From contig CAAEIG010000052.1 in assembly GCA_900755895.1 (NCBI GenBank), positions 1-64,000 of the forward strand: a stretch of 64,000 nucleotides of DNA, read 5' to 3'. Positions 24,872 through 33,186 of the stretch are shown here, in pieces. Origin of the DNA: Clostridia bacterium (lineage in GTDB: Bacteria; Bacillota; Clostridia; Oscillospirales; Acutalibacteraceae). Numbering within the stretch: the stretch's first letter is position 1; each line of letters opens with the position of its first letter. The notes beneath the pieces were generated by a model, which was given only the letters and a program-made list of their open reading frames with translations, was not told the origin of the DNA and searched no databases. Position numbers and translations under genes: made by a program.

Positions 24872-26668
24872 ATGATCAATCACTTTTGCAAAGTGCCGCT
24901 GTGGGAAGCCAGTTCCACTCTGGCGGCAGTGGCTCAGGGCCGTATTCCCGCAGATGTGGTGATCCAAAACGGTACGCTTGTAAACGTCTGCACCCACGAA
25001 TTATTGGAAGCAGTGGATGTAGCCATCAGCAAGGGGCGAATCGCCTTGGTGGGAGACGCCTCCCACTGCATCGGTGAAGGAACCCAGGTGATCGACGCCA
25101 CGGGGACTTACATTGCCCCCGGCTTCTTGGACGGACACATCCACGTGGAGTCCTCCATGGTATCCGTAGGGGAATACGCCCGGGCGGTGATCCCTCACGG
25201 CACTGTAGGGATCTTCATGGATCCCCATGAGATCTGCAATGTGCTGGGGCTGAAAGGTGTTTCCTGCATGGTGGAGGATGCCAAACGCACCCCTCTAAAA
25301 GCCATGATCACAACCCCTTCCTGCGTACCTGCTGTACCCGGATTTGAGGACACTGGCTCGTTCGTGGGACCTGAAGATATCCGGGAAACCATGGACTGGG
25401 ACAGCGTGGTGGGCCTGGGAGAAATGATGAACTTTCCAGGCATTCTCTCTTCGGACAAGCACGCCCACGACATTGTGGGCGAAGCCTTAAAAGCCGGAAA
25501 AACCGTCACCGGCCACTATGCGATGCCGGAAAACGGCGCTGGACTCAACGCCTACATTGCAGCGGGCATCCGCTGCTGCCACGAGTCCACCCGGGCTGAG
25601 GACGCCCTGCAGAAAATGCGGCTGGGCATGTACGCCATGCTCCGGGAAGGTTCTGGATGGCGGGATCTCCATGAAGTGGTAAAGTGCATCACCCAGCACC
25701 AAGTGGATAGCCGCTTCGCCGTGATGATCTCCGACGATAACCATCCTCACACCTTGGCCTCTCAGGGCCACATAGATCACATCCTCCGCCGGGCATTGGA
25801 GGAAGGTGTGGATCCGGTTACCGCTATTCAAATGGTGACCATCAACTGCGCTCAGTGCTTCCAGCTGGACCACGAACTTGGGTCCGTCACCCCCGGCAAG
25901 TGCGCCGACATCGTACTCCTTCGGGATCTGTCCTCCATGGAAGTGGTCCAGGTCCTCATTGACGGAGACATCGTCGCCAAAGACGGAAAGCTCACCACAG
26001 AATTTGAACCTTATCACTACCCCTCCTGGGTGACCGGCTCCATGCATATTCGAGATGCGATCACACCGGAATCTTTCCGCATCCCCGCAAAGGGCGATGC
26101 CGTGCAAGTACGGGTCATGGAAGTGGCCTCCGGCAGAGTGGACAACCGAGAGACAAGGGCCACTCTGAAAGTGACCAACGGTGAATTGAAGTCCGATCCT
26201 TCTCAGGACGTACTAAAAGCGGTGGTCTTTGAACGCCACCATGAAACAGGAAATTGTGGCTTCGGCTTCGTGAAAGGATTCCAAATCCAAAGCGGCGCCA
26301 TGGCGTCCACCGTGGCTCACGACGCTCACAATCTGCTGGTCATTGGCACAAACGACCAGGATATGGCCTTGGCTGCTAACACTTTGATCCAGGCAGGGGG
26401 CGGCATGGTCGTGGTGCGGGATGGAAAGGTCCTTGGGCTGGTTCCCCTGCCCATTGCAGGACTGATGAACGACAAGCCCGTCAACGAAATGAGCGACCTG
26501 GTGGAACACTTGGAAAACGCCTGGGAACAGATTGGATGCACGATGGTCTCCCCCTTTATGACCATGGCACTGATTCCCCTGGCCTGTCTGCCGGAGCTGC
26601 GACTGACGGACCGCGGCCTTGTGGATTGCACCAAGTTCTGCTTTGTACCGCTGGAGATCGAAGAATAG
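24872..26668 (+). CDS. adeC: Adenine deaminase
   Basis: Converts adenine to hypoxanthine and ammonia in purine salvage. The 598-residue protein is an amidohydrolase of the AdeC type: the metal motif FLDGHIHVESSM (about residues 87-98), FMDPHEICNVLG, TGHYAMPENGAGLNAYIAAG, MISDDNHPHTLASQGHID, and a C-terminal domain with FGFVKGFQIQSGAMAST and VAHDAHNLLVIGTNDQDM. ATG 24872 follows AAGGAGGAG. A UroD-like gene follows after 12 bases and is probably co-transcribed. Confidence 0.95.
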   Translation: MINHFCKVPLWEASSTLAAVAQGRIPADVVIQNGTLVNVCTHELLEAVDVAISKGRIALVGDASHCIGEGTQVIDATGTYIAPGFLDGHIHVESSMVSVGEYARAVIPHGTVGIFMDPHEICNVLGLKGVSCMVEDAKRTPLKAMITTPSCVPAVPGFEDTGSFVGPEDIRETMDWDSVVGLGEMMNFPGILSSDKHAHDIVGEALKAGKTVTGHYAMPENGAGLNAYIAAGIRCCHESTRAEDALQKMRLGMYAMLREGSGWRDLHEVVKCITQHQVDSRFAVMISDDNHPHTLASQGHIDHILRRALEEGVDPVTAIQMVTINCAQCFQLDHELGSVTPGKCADIVLLRDLSSMEVVQVLIDGDIVAKDGKLTTEFEPYHYPSWVTGSMHIRDAITPESFRIPAKGDAVQVRVMEVASGRVDNRETRATLKVTNGELKSDPSQDVLKAVVFERHHETGNCGFGFVKGFQIQSGAMASTVAHDAHNLLVIGTNDQDMALAANTLIQAGGGMVVVRDGKVLGLVPLPIAGLMNDKPVNEMSDLVEHLENAWEQIGCTMVSPFMTMALIPLACLPELRLTDRGLVDCTKFCFVPLEIEE

Positions 26669-26680
26669 GAGAAGAATACC

Positions 26681-27772
26681 ATGGCAATTCATTTTCACCA
26701 TTCCCGCTGGGAGGCTATTCGGAAAAACTACGATGCCTGGTGGGATCATAAACTGGATCGTCCTTTGATCAGTGTACAATTGGAAACCCAAGATCCTGGG
26801 CGTCCCCAGCCCGCTGCACCGCTGCTGTCCCAGGAAACCGCCCTGGATCTCTCCTGGAGCCCAGAGGACTTGATTGACCGCATTGATTACGAGCTATCCA
26901 AACAGGAGTTCTTAGGCGACGCCTATCCCTACTTCAACATGGACTGTTTTGGTCCCGGCGTACTGGCGGCATTTCTGGGAGCAACGCCTGATAACAGCAC
27001 TGGACGGATCTGGTTTCATGTGGATGAACACAAGGAGCTTTCCCAACTGCACTTCCAATATCAGCCGGAGAATGTGTGGTTTCAGCGCGTAAAGGATATT
27101 TACCGAGCAGCCAACCGAAAATGGAATGGTCAAGTCGTCATGGGGATGGTGGACCTTGGCGGTATCATGGATGTGTTGGCTGTCTTCCGAGGAACGGACA
27201 ACCTTCTGATGGACCTCTATGACGAGCCGGAAGAAGTCAAGCGGTTGGTCAAGGAACTGCACGACTTGTGGATGCGCTACTATGGGGAACTGTGCGAAAT
27301 TCTGGAGGAATGTGCACAGGGATACTCGGATTGGTCCAAGATTTTCTCTTCACAGAGAAGCTATATCATCCAGTCAGATTTCTCCTTCATGATTAGCAAC
27401 CCCATGTTCCAAGAATTCATTTTGGGAGAGCTGGAACAGTGTACGCAGGAATTGCCCCGCACCATCTATCATTTGGATGGCCCAGGAGAACTGAAACACC
27501 TGGACGATCTATTGAACCTACCCCAGCTCAATGCGGTGCAATGGGTCCCGGGCGCTGCCTCCCCGGATCAGTCTCATTGGCCGGAGGTGTACACTAAGAT
27601 TCATCAGGCAGGAAAAGGAACTCAAATCTGGGACGGCTATGACTGCCTTAGAGCCGTAAAACAGCAGGTGGGAACGCTGGAAGGGGTACATTTCTTCTAT
27701 ATCGGTGGCCCCTGCAGTCCAGAGAAACGGGAGCAACACCTAGCTGCACTGAAAGAGTTTGGTGTGGAATAA
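26681..27772 (+). CDS. Uroporphyrinogen decarboxylase-like protein, substrate unknown
   Basis: A 363-residue protein that resembles the UroD/corrinoid methyltransferase superfamily barrel: WWDHKLDRPLISVQLE near the start, the central GMVDLGGIMDVLAVFRG, DLYDEPEEVKRLVKELHDLW, and the C-terminal YHLDGPGELKHLDDLLNLP then IQWVPGA-like VQWVPGAASP. No His-x-Cys zinc motif of the MtaA/MtbA methyltransferases is apparent, and it is unlikely to be the haem enzyme HemE, which is better conserved. ATG 26681 follows GGAGAAG. It is 12 bases behind adenine deaminase, so co-expression is likely, though the link is unexplained. Confidence 0.75.
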   Translation: MAIHFHHSRWEAIRKNYDAWWDHKLDRPLISVQLETQDPGRPQPAAPLLSQETALDLSWSPEDLIDRIDYELSKQEFLGDAYPYFNMDCFGPGVLAAFLGATPDNSTGRIWFHVDEHKELSQLHFQYQPENVWFQRVKDIYRAANRKWNGQVVMGMVDLGGIMDVLAVFRGTDNLLMDLYDEPEEVKRLVKELHDLWMRYYGELCEILEECAQGYSDWSKIFSSQRSYIIQSDFSFMISNPMFQEFILGELEQCTQELPRTIYHLDGPGELKHLDDLLNLPQLNAVQWVPGAASPDQSHWPEVYTKIHQAGKGTQIWDGYDCLRAVKQQVGTLEGVHFFYIGGPCSPEKREQHLAALKEFGVE

Positions 27773-27823
27773 ATTTTTCCGATACGCATGCTCTTGTTCC
27801 AACAGCTTGGTACCAAATAAAAG

Positions 27824-27857
27824 AAAAAGCCGCCGGGCATGAGCCCTGCGGCTTTTT
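27824..27857. terminator. Bidirectional terminator between the UroD-like gene and the dehydrogenase
   Basis: Stem AAAAAGCCGC-C-GGG / CCC-T-GCGGCTTTTTT with T-runs in both directions, in the 182-bp gap between convergent genes. Confidence 0.9.
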
Positions 27858-27954
27858 TGTTTGAAGAACGCCAAAGATCTTTTCCCTTGCACGTCACACT
27901 TTTGATCGGAAAAACTTTTGCATAAACCCACAATGGCTCACTGCGTCCCTTTGT

Positions 27955-28992
27955 TCAGTCAGCCGTAACAACGATCTTTATGACGCCGTCCAACCGATTC
28001 TCAAAGACCCGATAGGCCTCCTCGATTTGCGACAGAGGAAAGCGGTGGGTAATCAGCGGTGTGGTATCCAGTTTCCCTTGTTCGATCAAGGAGAGAATCT
28101 CTGCACAATCACAGCCGTCCACGCCGCCAGTCTTAAACGTGAGATTCTTCCCATACATCTGGGGCAAGGGCAGGGTTTGATTCTCGTCGTACAGGGCCAC
28201 CACCGTCACCACGGCATTGGGGCGGGCACACTTCCAAGCTAGTTCAAAAGTATTCTTTCCACCGGCCACTTCCAATACCACATCCGCTCCTCCATGGTCA
28301 GAGGCTTCCTGCACAAACTCCTCACAATTCTCTGGCTCGCATACCAGAACCTGGGGGTAATGCTCCTGGACAAAACGCCGCCTTGCTTTCTCCTTTTCGC
28401 AGACAACAATCCTTCGGGGATGCTTCAGCATCACACACAGCAGAGTGCAAATCCCCGTGGGTCCTGCACCAATAATCAACACGGTGTCCTCGGGTTGGAT
28501 CTCTGAGATGCGAGCTGCCCAGAATCCCGTGGCCAGAATATCCCCCACAAACAGGGCTTGATCATCCGTTACACTATCAGGAATTCGATTCAGTCCTTGG
28601 TCTGCGTATGGGACTCGGACGTATTCCGTCTGTCCGCCATCAATGCGGCACCCCAAGGCCCAACCGCCATTGGCGTCAGTACAATTGTTCACATAACCAT
28701 GCTTACAGAAAAAACACTGGCCGCAAAAAGTCTCCACATTTACCGTCACACGGTCCCCAGGTTGGACAGAATGCACGTCGCTGCCCACCTGCTCTACAAC
28801 ACCTACCATCTCATGGCCCACAGTGATACCCGGCACAGCCCGGGGTACGCTGCCATGTTTGATATGCAGATCGCTGGTACAGATGGAACTCATGGTAACC
28901 CGGACGATAGCGTCTCGAGAATCCTGCAAAGTGGGTTTTGGCTTGTCCAGCAGTGCAAAATTTCCCGGTTCCAGATAGGTCAATGCCTTCAT
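27955..28992 (-). CDS. Zinc-dependent alcohol dehydrogenase family protein (MDR)
   Basis: A 345-residue medium-chain dehydrogenase. The catalytic zinc site (Cys in SSICTSDLHIKHG and the GHEMVGVVEQVGSDV motif) and the structural zinc cysteines CGQCFFCKHGYVNNC are present, as is the cofactor motif VLIIGAGPTGICTLL. It oxidises or reduces a secondary alcohol or polyol with NAD(P); the substrate is unknown. ATG 28992 has AAGGAGGAGG upstream. The neighbouring LarA-like racemase suggests a hydroxy-acid or sugar-acid pathway, but the two genes have separate promoters. Confidence 0.88.
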   Translation of the reverse strand: MKALTYLEPGNFALLDKPKPTLQDSRDAIVRVTMSSICTSDLHIKHGSVPRAVPGITVGHEMVGVVEQVGSDVHSVQPGDRVTVNVETFCGQCFFCKHGYVNNCTDANGGWALGCRIDGGQTEYVRVPYADQGLNRIPDSVTDDQALFVGDILATGFWAARISEIQPEDTVLIIGAGPTGICTLLCVMLKHPRRIVVCEKEKARRRFVQEHYPQVLVCEPENCEEFVQEASDHGGADVVLEVAGGKNTFELAWKCARPNAVVTVVALYDENQTLPLPQMYGKNLTFKTGGVDGCDCAEILSLIEQGKLDTTPLITHRFPLSQIEEAYRVFENRLDGVIKIVVTAD

Positions 28993-29043
28993 GGATTTCC
29001 TCCTCCTTTTCCTCACGATGTTTTATGGAATACATCTGACAAA

Positions 29044-29074
29044 GGCAGTTCCCACACTTTCACCTGGAACTGCC
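29044..29074 (-). other. Hairpin in the dehydrogenase leader region
   Basis: Arms GGCAGTTCC and GGAACTGCC with a 13-base loop, followed on the minus strand by only TTTGTC. It lies between the dehydrogenase promoter and start codon. Terminator strength is doubtful. Confidence 0.45.
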
Positions 29075-29097
29075 CACAAAGAAATCTATCTGAAACT

Positions 29098-29126
29098 ATT
29101 ATACATAGCCACTCAGCAGTCCGCAA
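29098..29126 (-). promoter_or_regulatory. Sigma-A promoter of the dehydrogenase gene
   Basis: TTGCGG (29121-29126), 17-bp spacer, TATAAT (29098-29103) on the minus strand. Confidence 0.65.
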
Positions 29127-29181
29127 TGGCTCTGAGAACTTTGACTATATGAAAATCCTGCTATTTTACCGAAGAACAATG

Positions 29182-30480
29182 TCACGCCTGAGGCAGAGGA
29201 AACGTGCTGCCGCCGTGGGGCATGAGAGTGGTCTCCACTCCGTCAAGGGTACCGCCATTGCAATTGGCCGCCAGGGCTAACGCCTCATCCAGCGTCTTAG
29301 CTACCTGGATCTTTGTATGCTCAAAACACTCACCAGGAATGTCCGTGACCAAGATCAGATTGTAATTCTCCGATGCTTCGGCAAAGAGGAACCCCACAAA
29401 TCCGCCAATGGAAAAATTTGCTCGGAGAGCTTTCTCCCGCTCCTCCATGGTGTCATAGGCGCAAATCTGAGCCTCGCAGTCCGGATCACCAAAGCCCTCC
29501 CGGCACTGGGACAGCAGGATCATCGTACCACCAGGGGCAACAGCCGCCAGCGCGTTTGAGAGCGTCTTGGACGTCTGATAGAGGTTGATGTCCTTTGGAT
29601 AGCCGCCCGCACTGGCAATAACCAAGGGAGTGCGATGAGGAATGGGCACCCCATCCAGCTGCTCCACCGCCTTGGTTGCAGCCTCGTGGGCCTTTTGCCA
29701 ATCTCCTGCAAAAGCACCCACAATTTGGTAGTTGTCATCCACAAATACGTTGAGAAGATAGGCCGGCTTGGCAAAGGAAGCACACTCCACGAGATCGCTG
29801 TGAAAGGGGTTATCCTCCCCCATATTTCCATTGCAGACCCGGGGATTGGAACCACTGCCCAGGCCGTGATTGAGAGCATTATTGTGATTGGTGTTGATGG
29901 TCTCCCGGCCTGCAATACCGGGGACCACGGACTTCCGACCGCCGCCGAAACCCGCCAGGAAGTGGTACACCACGCCACCGGTGAGAATCAGCTTGTCACA
30001 AGCCATGGCATAGCTGTTCAGCCACACCGGAGTTCCCCGGCTGCTGGTTCCCATATAGGTGAGATGCTCCTTGTCATCGCACTGGTGGTCCATAAACCGG
30101 ACGCGGCGGTAGAGTTCCTCCCCAACCAGGGAGATGTGTTCCTCTTCCGTCTGCCGGCGGTGCGTACCGGTTGCACAGAGAATGAGAATATCTTCGTCAG
30201 GGATTCCGGCCCGGTTGAGCCGTTCCACTAGAATAGGCAGGTACGTGCTAGGCTGTTGCCAACGGCGGGTGACATCAGAGATGATGATGCATACCTTGTC
30301 CCCAGCGTGGACGGCCTCCTCAATGGGACCAGCACCAATGGGATGGTCCAAAGCGTATTCGATGTGCTCCCGCACAGTCCGTTTGGGAAAATCCATTGTA
30401 TTGGCATGGACCTCTGACACCACCTGCCGAGGATCCAACGACACAGAAAATTCTGTATCACTGTATTTCATCTTTTCCAT
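29182..30480 (-). CDS. larA: LarA-family nickel-dependent racemase/epimerase (lactate racemase-like)
   Basis: LarA interconverts L- and D-lactate by hydride transfer on a nickel-pincer (NPN) cofactor; homologues act on other alpha-hydroxy acids. The 432-residue protein keeps all key residues at the expected places: His107 (ATGTHRRQT), His173 (VVYHFLAGF), the cofactor-tethering Lys183 (GGGRKSVVPG) and His199 (NTNHNNAL). ATG 30480 is chosen by family length. The cofactor makers LarB, LarC and LarE are not in the window. True substrate could be lactate, malate or a sugar acid. Confidence 0.88.
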   Translation of the reverse strand: MEKMKYSDTEFSVSLDPRQVVSEVHANTMDFPKRTVREHIEYALDHPIGAGPIEEAVHAGDKVCIIISDVTRRWQQPSTYLPILVERLNRAGIPDEDILILCATGTHRRQTEEEHISLVGEELYRRVRFMDHQCDDKEHLTYMGTSSRGTPVWLNSYAMACDKLILTGGVVYHFLAGFGGGRKSVVPGIAGRETINTNHNNALNHGLGSGSNPRVCNGNMGEDNPFHSDLVECASFAKPAYLLNVFVDDNYQIVGAFAGDWQKAHEAATKAVEQLDGVPIPHRTPLVIASAGGYPKDINLYQTSKTLSNALAAVAPGGTMILLSQCREGFGDPDCEAQICAYDTMEEREKALRANFSIGGFVGFLFAEASENYNLILVTDIPGECFEHTKIQVAKTLDEALALAANCNGGTLDGVETTLMPHGGSTFPLPQA

Positions 30481-30535
30481 AATAAATCGCCTTCTATGAT
30501 TAGGATCTGCACGCAAACGCGCTAATATAGCGGAT

Positions 30536-30564
30536 ATAGTAGCACTTTACAGTGAGAAAGTCAA
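30536..30564 (-). promoter_or_regulatory. Sigma-A promoter of the larA-like gene
   Basis: TTGACT (30559-30564), 17-bp spacer, TACTAT (30536-30541) on the minus strand. A small inverted repeat CGCTA-ATA-TAGCG (30519-30531) sits near the expected transcription start and may be an operator. The 383-bp gap 30481-30863 contains this promoter and the one for the GH3 gene; nothing else is evident in it. Confidence 0.75.
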
Positions 30565-30776
30565 GAAACTCATCACTCTATGAACAACTACTACCTTATG
30601 ACGGAAAGAGAACCTGCCCCCAAAAAAAGCTTTAGGAAATCAATTCTAACTAGGTACCTGCGTCTGGTGGGGAAAGATTTTGTCAAAATGAAATCCGGAT
30701 TCCACGAAAAAAACAATTGCACAGTCTAGCATCGCCAAAAATCATACAAACATCCCAATTTTTAGATTTTATCTCC

Positions 30777-30805
30777 TTGGCACCTTGGAGGTTCTATGAT
30801 ACACT
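30777..30805 (+). promoter_or_regulatory. Sigma-A promoter of the GH3 gene
   Basis: TTGGCA (30777-30782), 17-bp spacer, TACACT (30800-30805). Confidence 0.6.
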
Positions 30806-30863
30806 TAAAAAAACGCATTGAACTACCCATGTTTTTCCACATTACTGGCTAAGGAGGAATACT

Positions 30864-33089
30864 ATGTCGGAGACCAAGTTTACATTCTATCAAAATCCCA
30901 ACGGGCCTAAGATCGGCACATCGTCGGCACCGATCATCGAACAGGACGGGCTGTATTTCAAAGACCTAGCAAGAACCGGAAACCTGCTTCCCTATGAGGA
31001 CTGGCGCTTGGATGCCGACACCCGGGCCAAAGATCTGGCTTCACGCCTTAGCGTGGAAGAGATCGCCGGACTGATGATGTATTCCCCTCACCAGATGGTA
31101 CCCGCCCTACCCGGCAGCCCCTTTCCTGCCACCTACGGCGGCAAGCCCTTCCCGGAAAGCGGGAAAGACCCCTGGGATCTGTCCGATCAGCAAATTCTTC
31201 TTTTGGAGAGGGATCGCATCCGCCACATTCTTGCCATGAAACTGCAAGATGCAGAAACAGCCGCCAAATGGAGCAATCAGTTACAGCAGGCAGCAGAAGA
31301 GCTTCCCTGGGGCATTCCTGTAAACATCTCCAGCGACCCTCGCCATGGAGCTTCCAAGGCCGGAGCGGAATATAAAAGCGGCGGCTGTGATGTTTCCAAG
31401 TGGCCCGAAGGCTTGGGCATTGCCGCTACATTCTCCCCCCAGGTGTGCCGGGAGCTGGGAAATGCCATCTCCAAAGAATACCGTGCCATGGGAATCACCA
31501 CGGCACTTTCCCCACAAGTGGATTTAGCCACAGAGCCCCGTTGGATGCGCTTTGAGGACACTTTCGGCACCAATCCCGACCAGGTGACTGAGCTGGGAAA
31601 AATCTACTGCGACAGCTTGCAAACCACCCAGGGCAGTCCCGACGGCTGGGGCCAGGACAGCGTGTGTGCCATGGCCAAACACTGGCCCGGCGGCGGCCCT
31701 TGTGAAGGCGGACGTGATGCCCACTATGCCTTTGGCAAATACGCTGTGTACCCGGGAGACAACTTCCAGGACCACCTGCACCCCTTCGTGGAAGGTGCTT
31801 TCCAACTGGATGGTCCAACCAAGTCCGTGTCTGCCATCATGCCTTACTACACCGTCTCTTGGAACCGGGACAAGAAAAACGGCAAAAATGTGGGGAACTC
31901 CTACAGCGAGTACCTCATCAAAGACTTGTTGCGCCACACCTACCAGTATGATGGGATCGTCTGCACCGACTGGGGCATCACCGGCGACCCCGCCCCTGTG
32001 ATTGACTCCTTTGGCAGCCGTTGCTTCGGGGTGGAAGACCTCACCGAAGCCCAGCGTCATCTGCTGGCTATTGAGAACGGCGTGGATCAGTTCGGCGGCA
32101 ACAGCAATATCGTCCCCATTCTGGAAGCCTACCGCTTGGGCTGCGAAAAGTACGGGGAAGAAGCTATGAGGGCCAGGATGGAAGAATCAGCTGCACGCCT
32201 GCTGAAGAACATCTTCCGGTGCGGTCTTTTTGAAAATCCCTACCTGGATCCGGAAGAGAGTAAGCGAATCGTAGGCTGCGAGGAGTTGTCCAAGGCAGGC
32301 TACCAGGCTCAGCTTCAGTCCGTGGTGCTGGTGAAAAATCAGCAGGCCTTGCCCATCTCTGAGAGAAAAAAGGTGTACATCCCCAAGAGAAAAATCAAGG
32401 CCAGGAAAAACTTCTTCCGTGGCATGGATCCCGAACGGGAGATTATCCCAGCAGACAAAAGCCTGGTGGAAAAATATTACCAGTGGGCGGACACTCCTGA
32501 GGAAGCGGACTTCGCCCTCGTGTTCATCGAAAGCCCTCTGTCCGATGGATACTCCCAAGAGGACGCGGACCAGGGCGGCAATGGCTATGTGCCCGTATCC
32601 CTGCAGTACCGTCCCTACGTGGCGGACCACGCCCGGGAAGTGAGCGTTGCCGGAGGGGACTTCCGGGAGAACTTCACCAATCGGAGCTACCGGGGCAAAA
32701 TGGGTACCGCTGCCAACGAATCCGACCTGGATCTTGTGCTGGATACCAAGGCCGCCATGGGAGACAAGCCTGTAATAGTCTGTCTGCGGATGCACAATCC
32801 CACCGTGCTCTCCGAGCTGGAACCTTCCGCCGACGGTATTCTCATTGATTTCGGGGTGCAGACTCAAGCTATCTTTGACCTGGTATCCGGCAATGCGGAA
32901 CCTTCTGGACTGCTACCCGTGGAGCTTCCCGCCAATATGGAGACTGTTGAGCGCCACTGTGAGGACCGTCCCTTTGATATGGAGGTGTACGTGGACCAGA
33001 CCGGGAACTCCTACGGTTACGCCTTTGGCATGAACTGGAAAGGCGTCATCCAGGACGAGCGGGTCACTCGCTACCTCAAACGGTCGTGA
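30864..33089 (+). CDS. Glycoside hydrolase family 3 protein (beta-glucosidase-like)
   Basis: A 741-residue GH3 enzyme that should release a terminal beta-linked sugar (glucose, xylose or similar). The N-terminal barrel carries NISSDPRHGA, ARKHWPGG-like CAMAKHWPGGGPCEGGRD, and the nucleophile region YDGIVCTDWG with Asp about residue 369; the second domain begins near LSKAGYQAQLQSVVLVKN. No signal peptide is seen, so it probably acts in the cytoplasm on imported glycosides. The usual fibronectin-like third domain appears absent or short. ATG 30864 follows AAGGAGG. The next gene starts 97 bases on. Confidence 0.93.
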   Translation: MSETKFTFYQNPNGPKIGTSSAPIIEQDGLYFKDLARTGNLLPYEDWRLDADTRAKDLASRLSVEEIAGLMMYSPHQMVPALPGSPFPATYGGKPFPESGKDPWDLSDQQILLLERDRIRHILAMKLQDAETAAKWSNQLQQAAEELPWGIPVNISSDPRHGASKAGAEYKSGGCDVSKWPEGLGIAATFSPQVCRELGNAISKEYRAMGITTALSPQVDLATEPRWMRFEDTFGTNPDQVTELGKIYCDSLQTTQGSPDGWGQDSVCAMAKHWPGGGPCEGGRDAHYAFGKYAVYPGDNFQDHLHPFVEGAFQLDGPTKSVSAIMPYYTVSWNRDKKNGKNVGNSYSEYLIKDLLRHTYQYDGIVCTDWGITGDPAPVIDSFGSRCFGVEDLTEAQRHLLAIENGVDQFGGNSNIVPILEAYRLGCEKYGEEAMRARMEESAARLLKNIFRCGLFENPYLDPEESKRIVGCEELSKAGYQAQLQSVVLVKNQQALPISERKKVYIPKRKIKARKNFFRGMDPEREIIPADKSLVEKYYQWADTPEEADFALVFIESPLSDGYSQEDADQGGNGYVPVSLQYRPYVADHAREVSVAGGDFRENFTNRSYRGKMGTAANESDLDLVLDTKAAMGDKPVIVCLRMHNPTVLSELEPSADGILIDFGVQTQAIFDLVSGNAEPSGLLPVELPANMETVERHCEDRPFDMEVYVDQTGNSYGYAFGMNWKGVIQDERVTRYLKRS

Positions 33090-33186
33090 GAAACTCCTTT
33101 TTCTAGAGGACACCAAAGTCCAACCTGATATAAGTTTGGATCTATAATCACCGCCGCAGCCGCGGCAGGACCACGGAGGGAACTTT

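Noticed and set aside
26681..27772. Haem-pathway uroporphyrinogen decarboxylase HemE
   Set aside because: The N-terminal arginine motif and other conserved HemE segments are not visible and no haem genes are near; called UroD-like only.
30581..30776. Possible small gene in the larA-GH3 gap
   Set aside because: No frame of useful length with a ribosome site; the region is AT-rich regulatory DNA.
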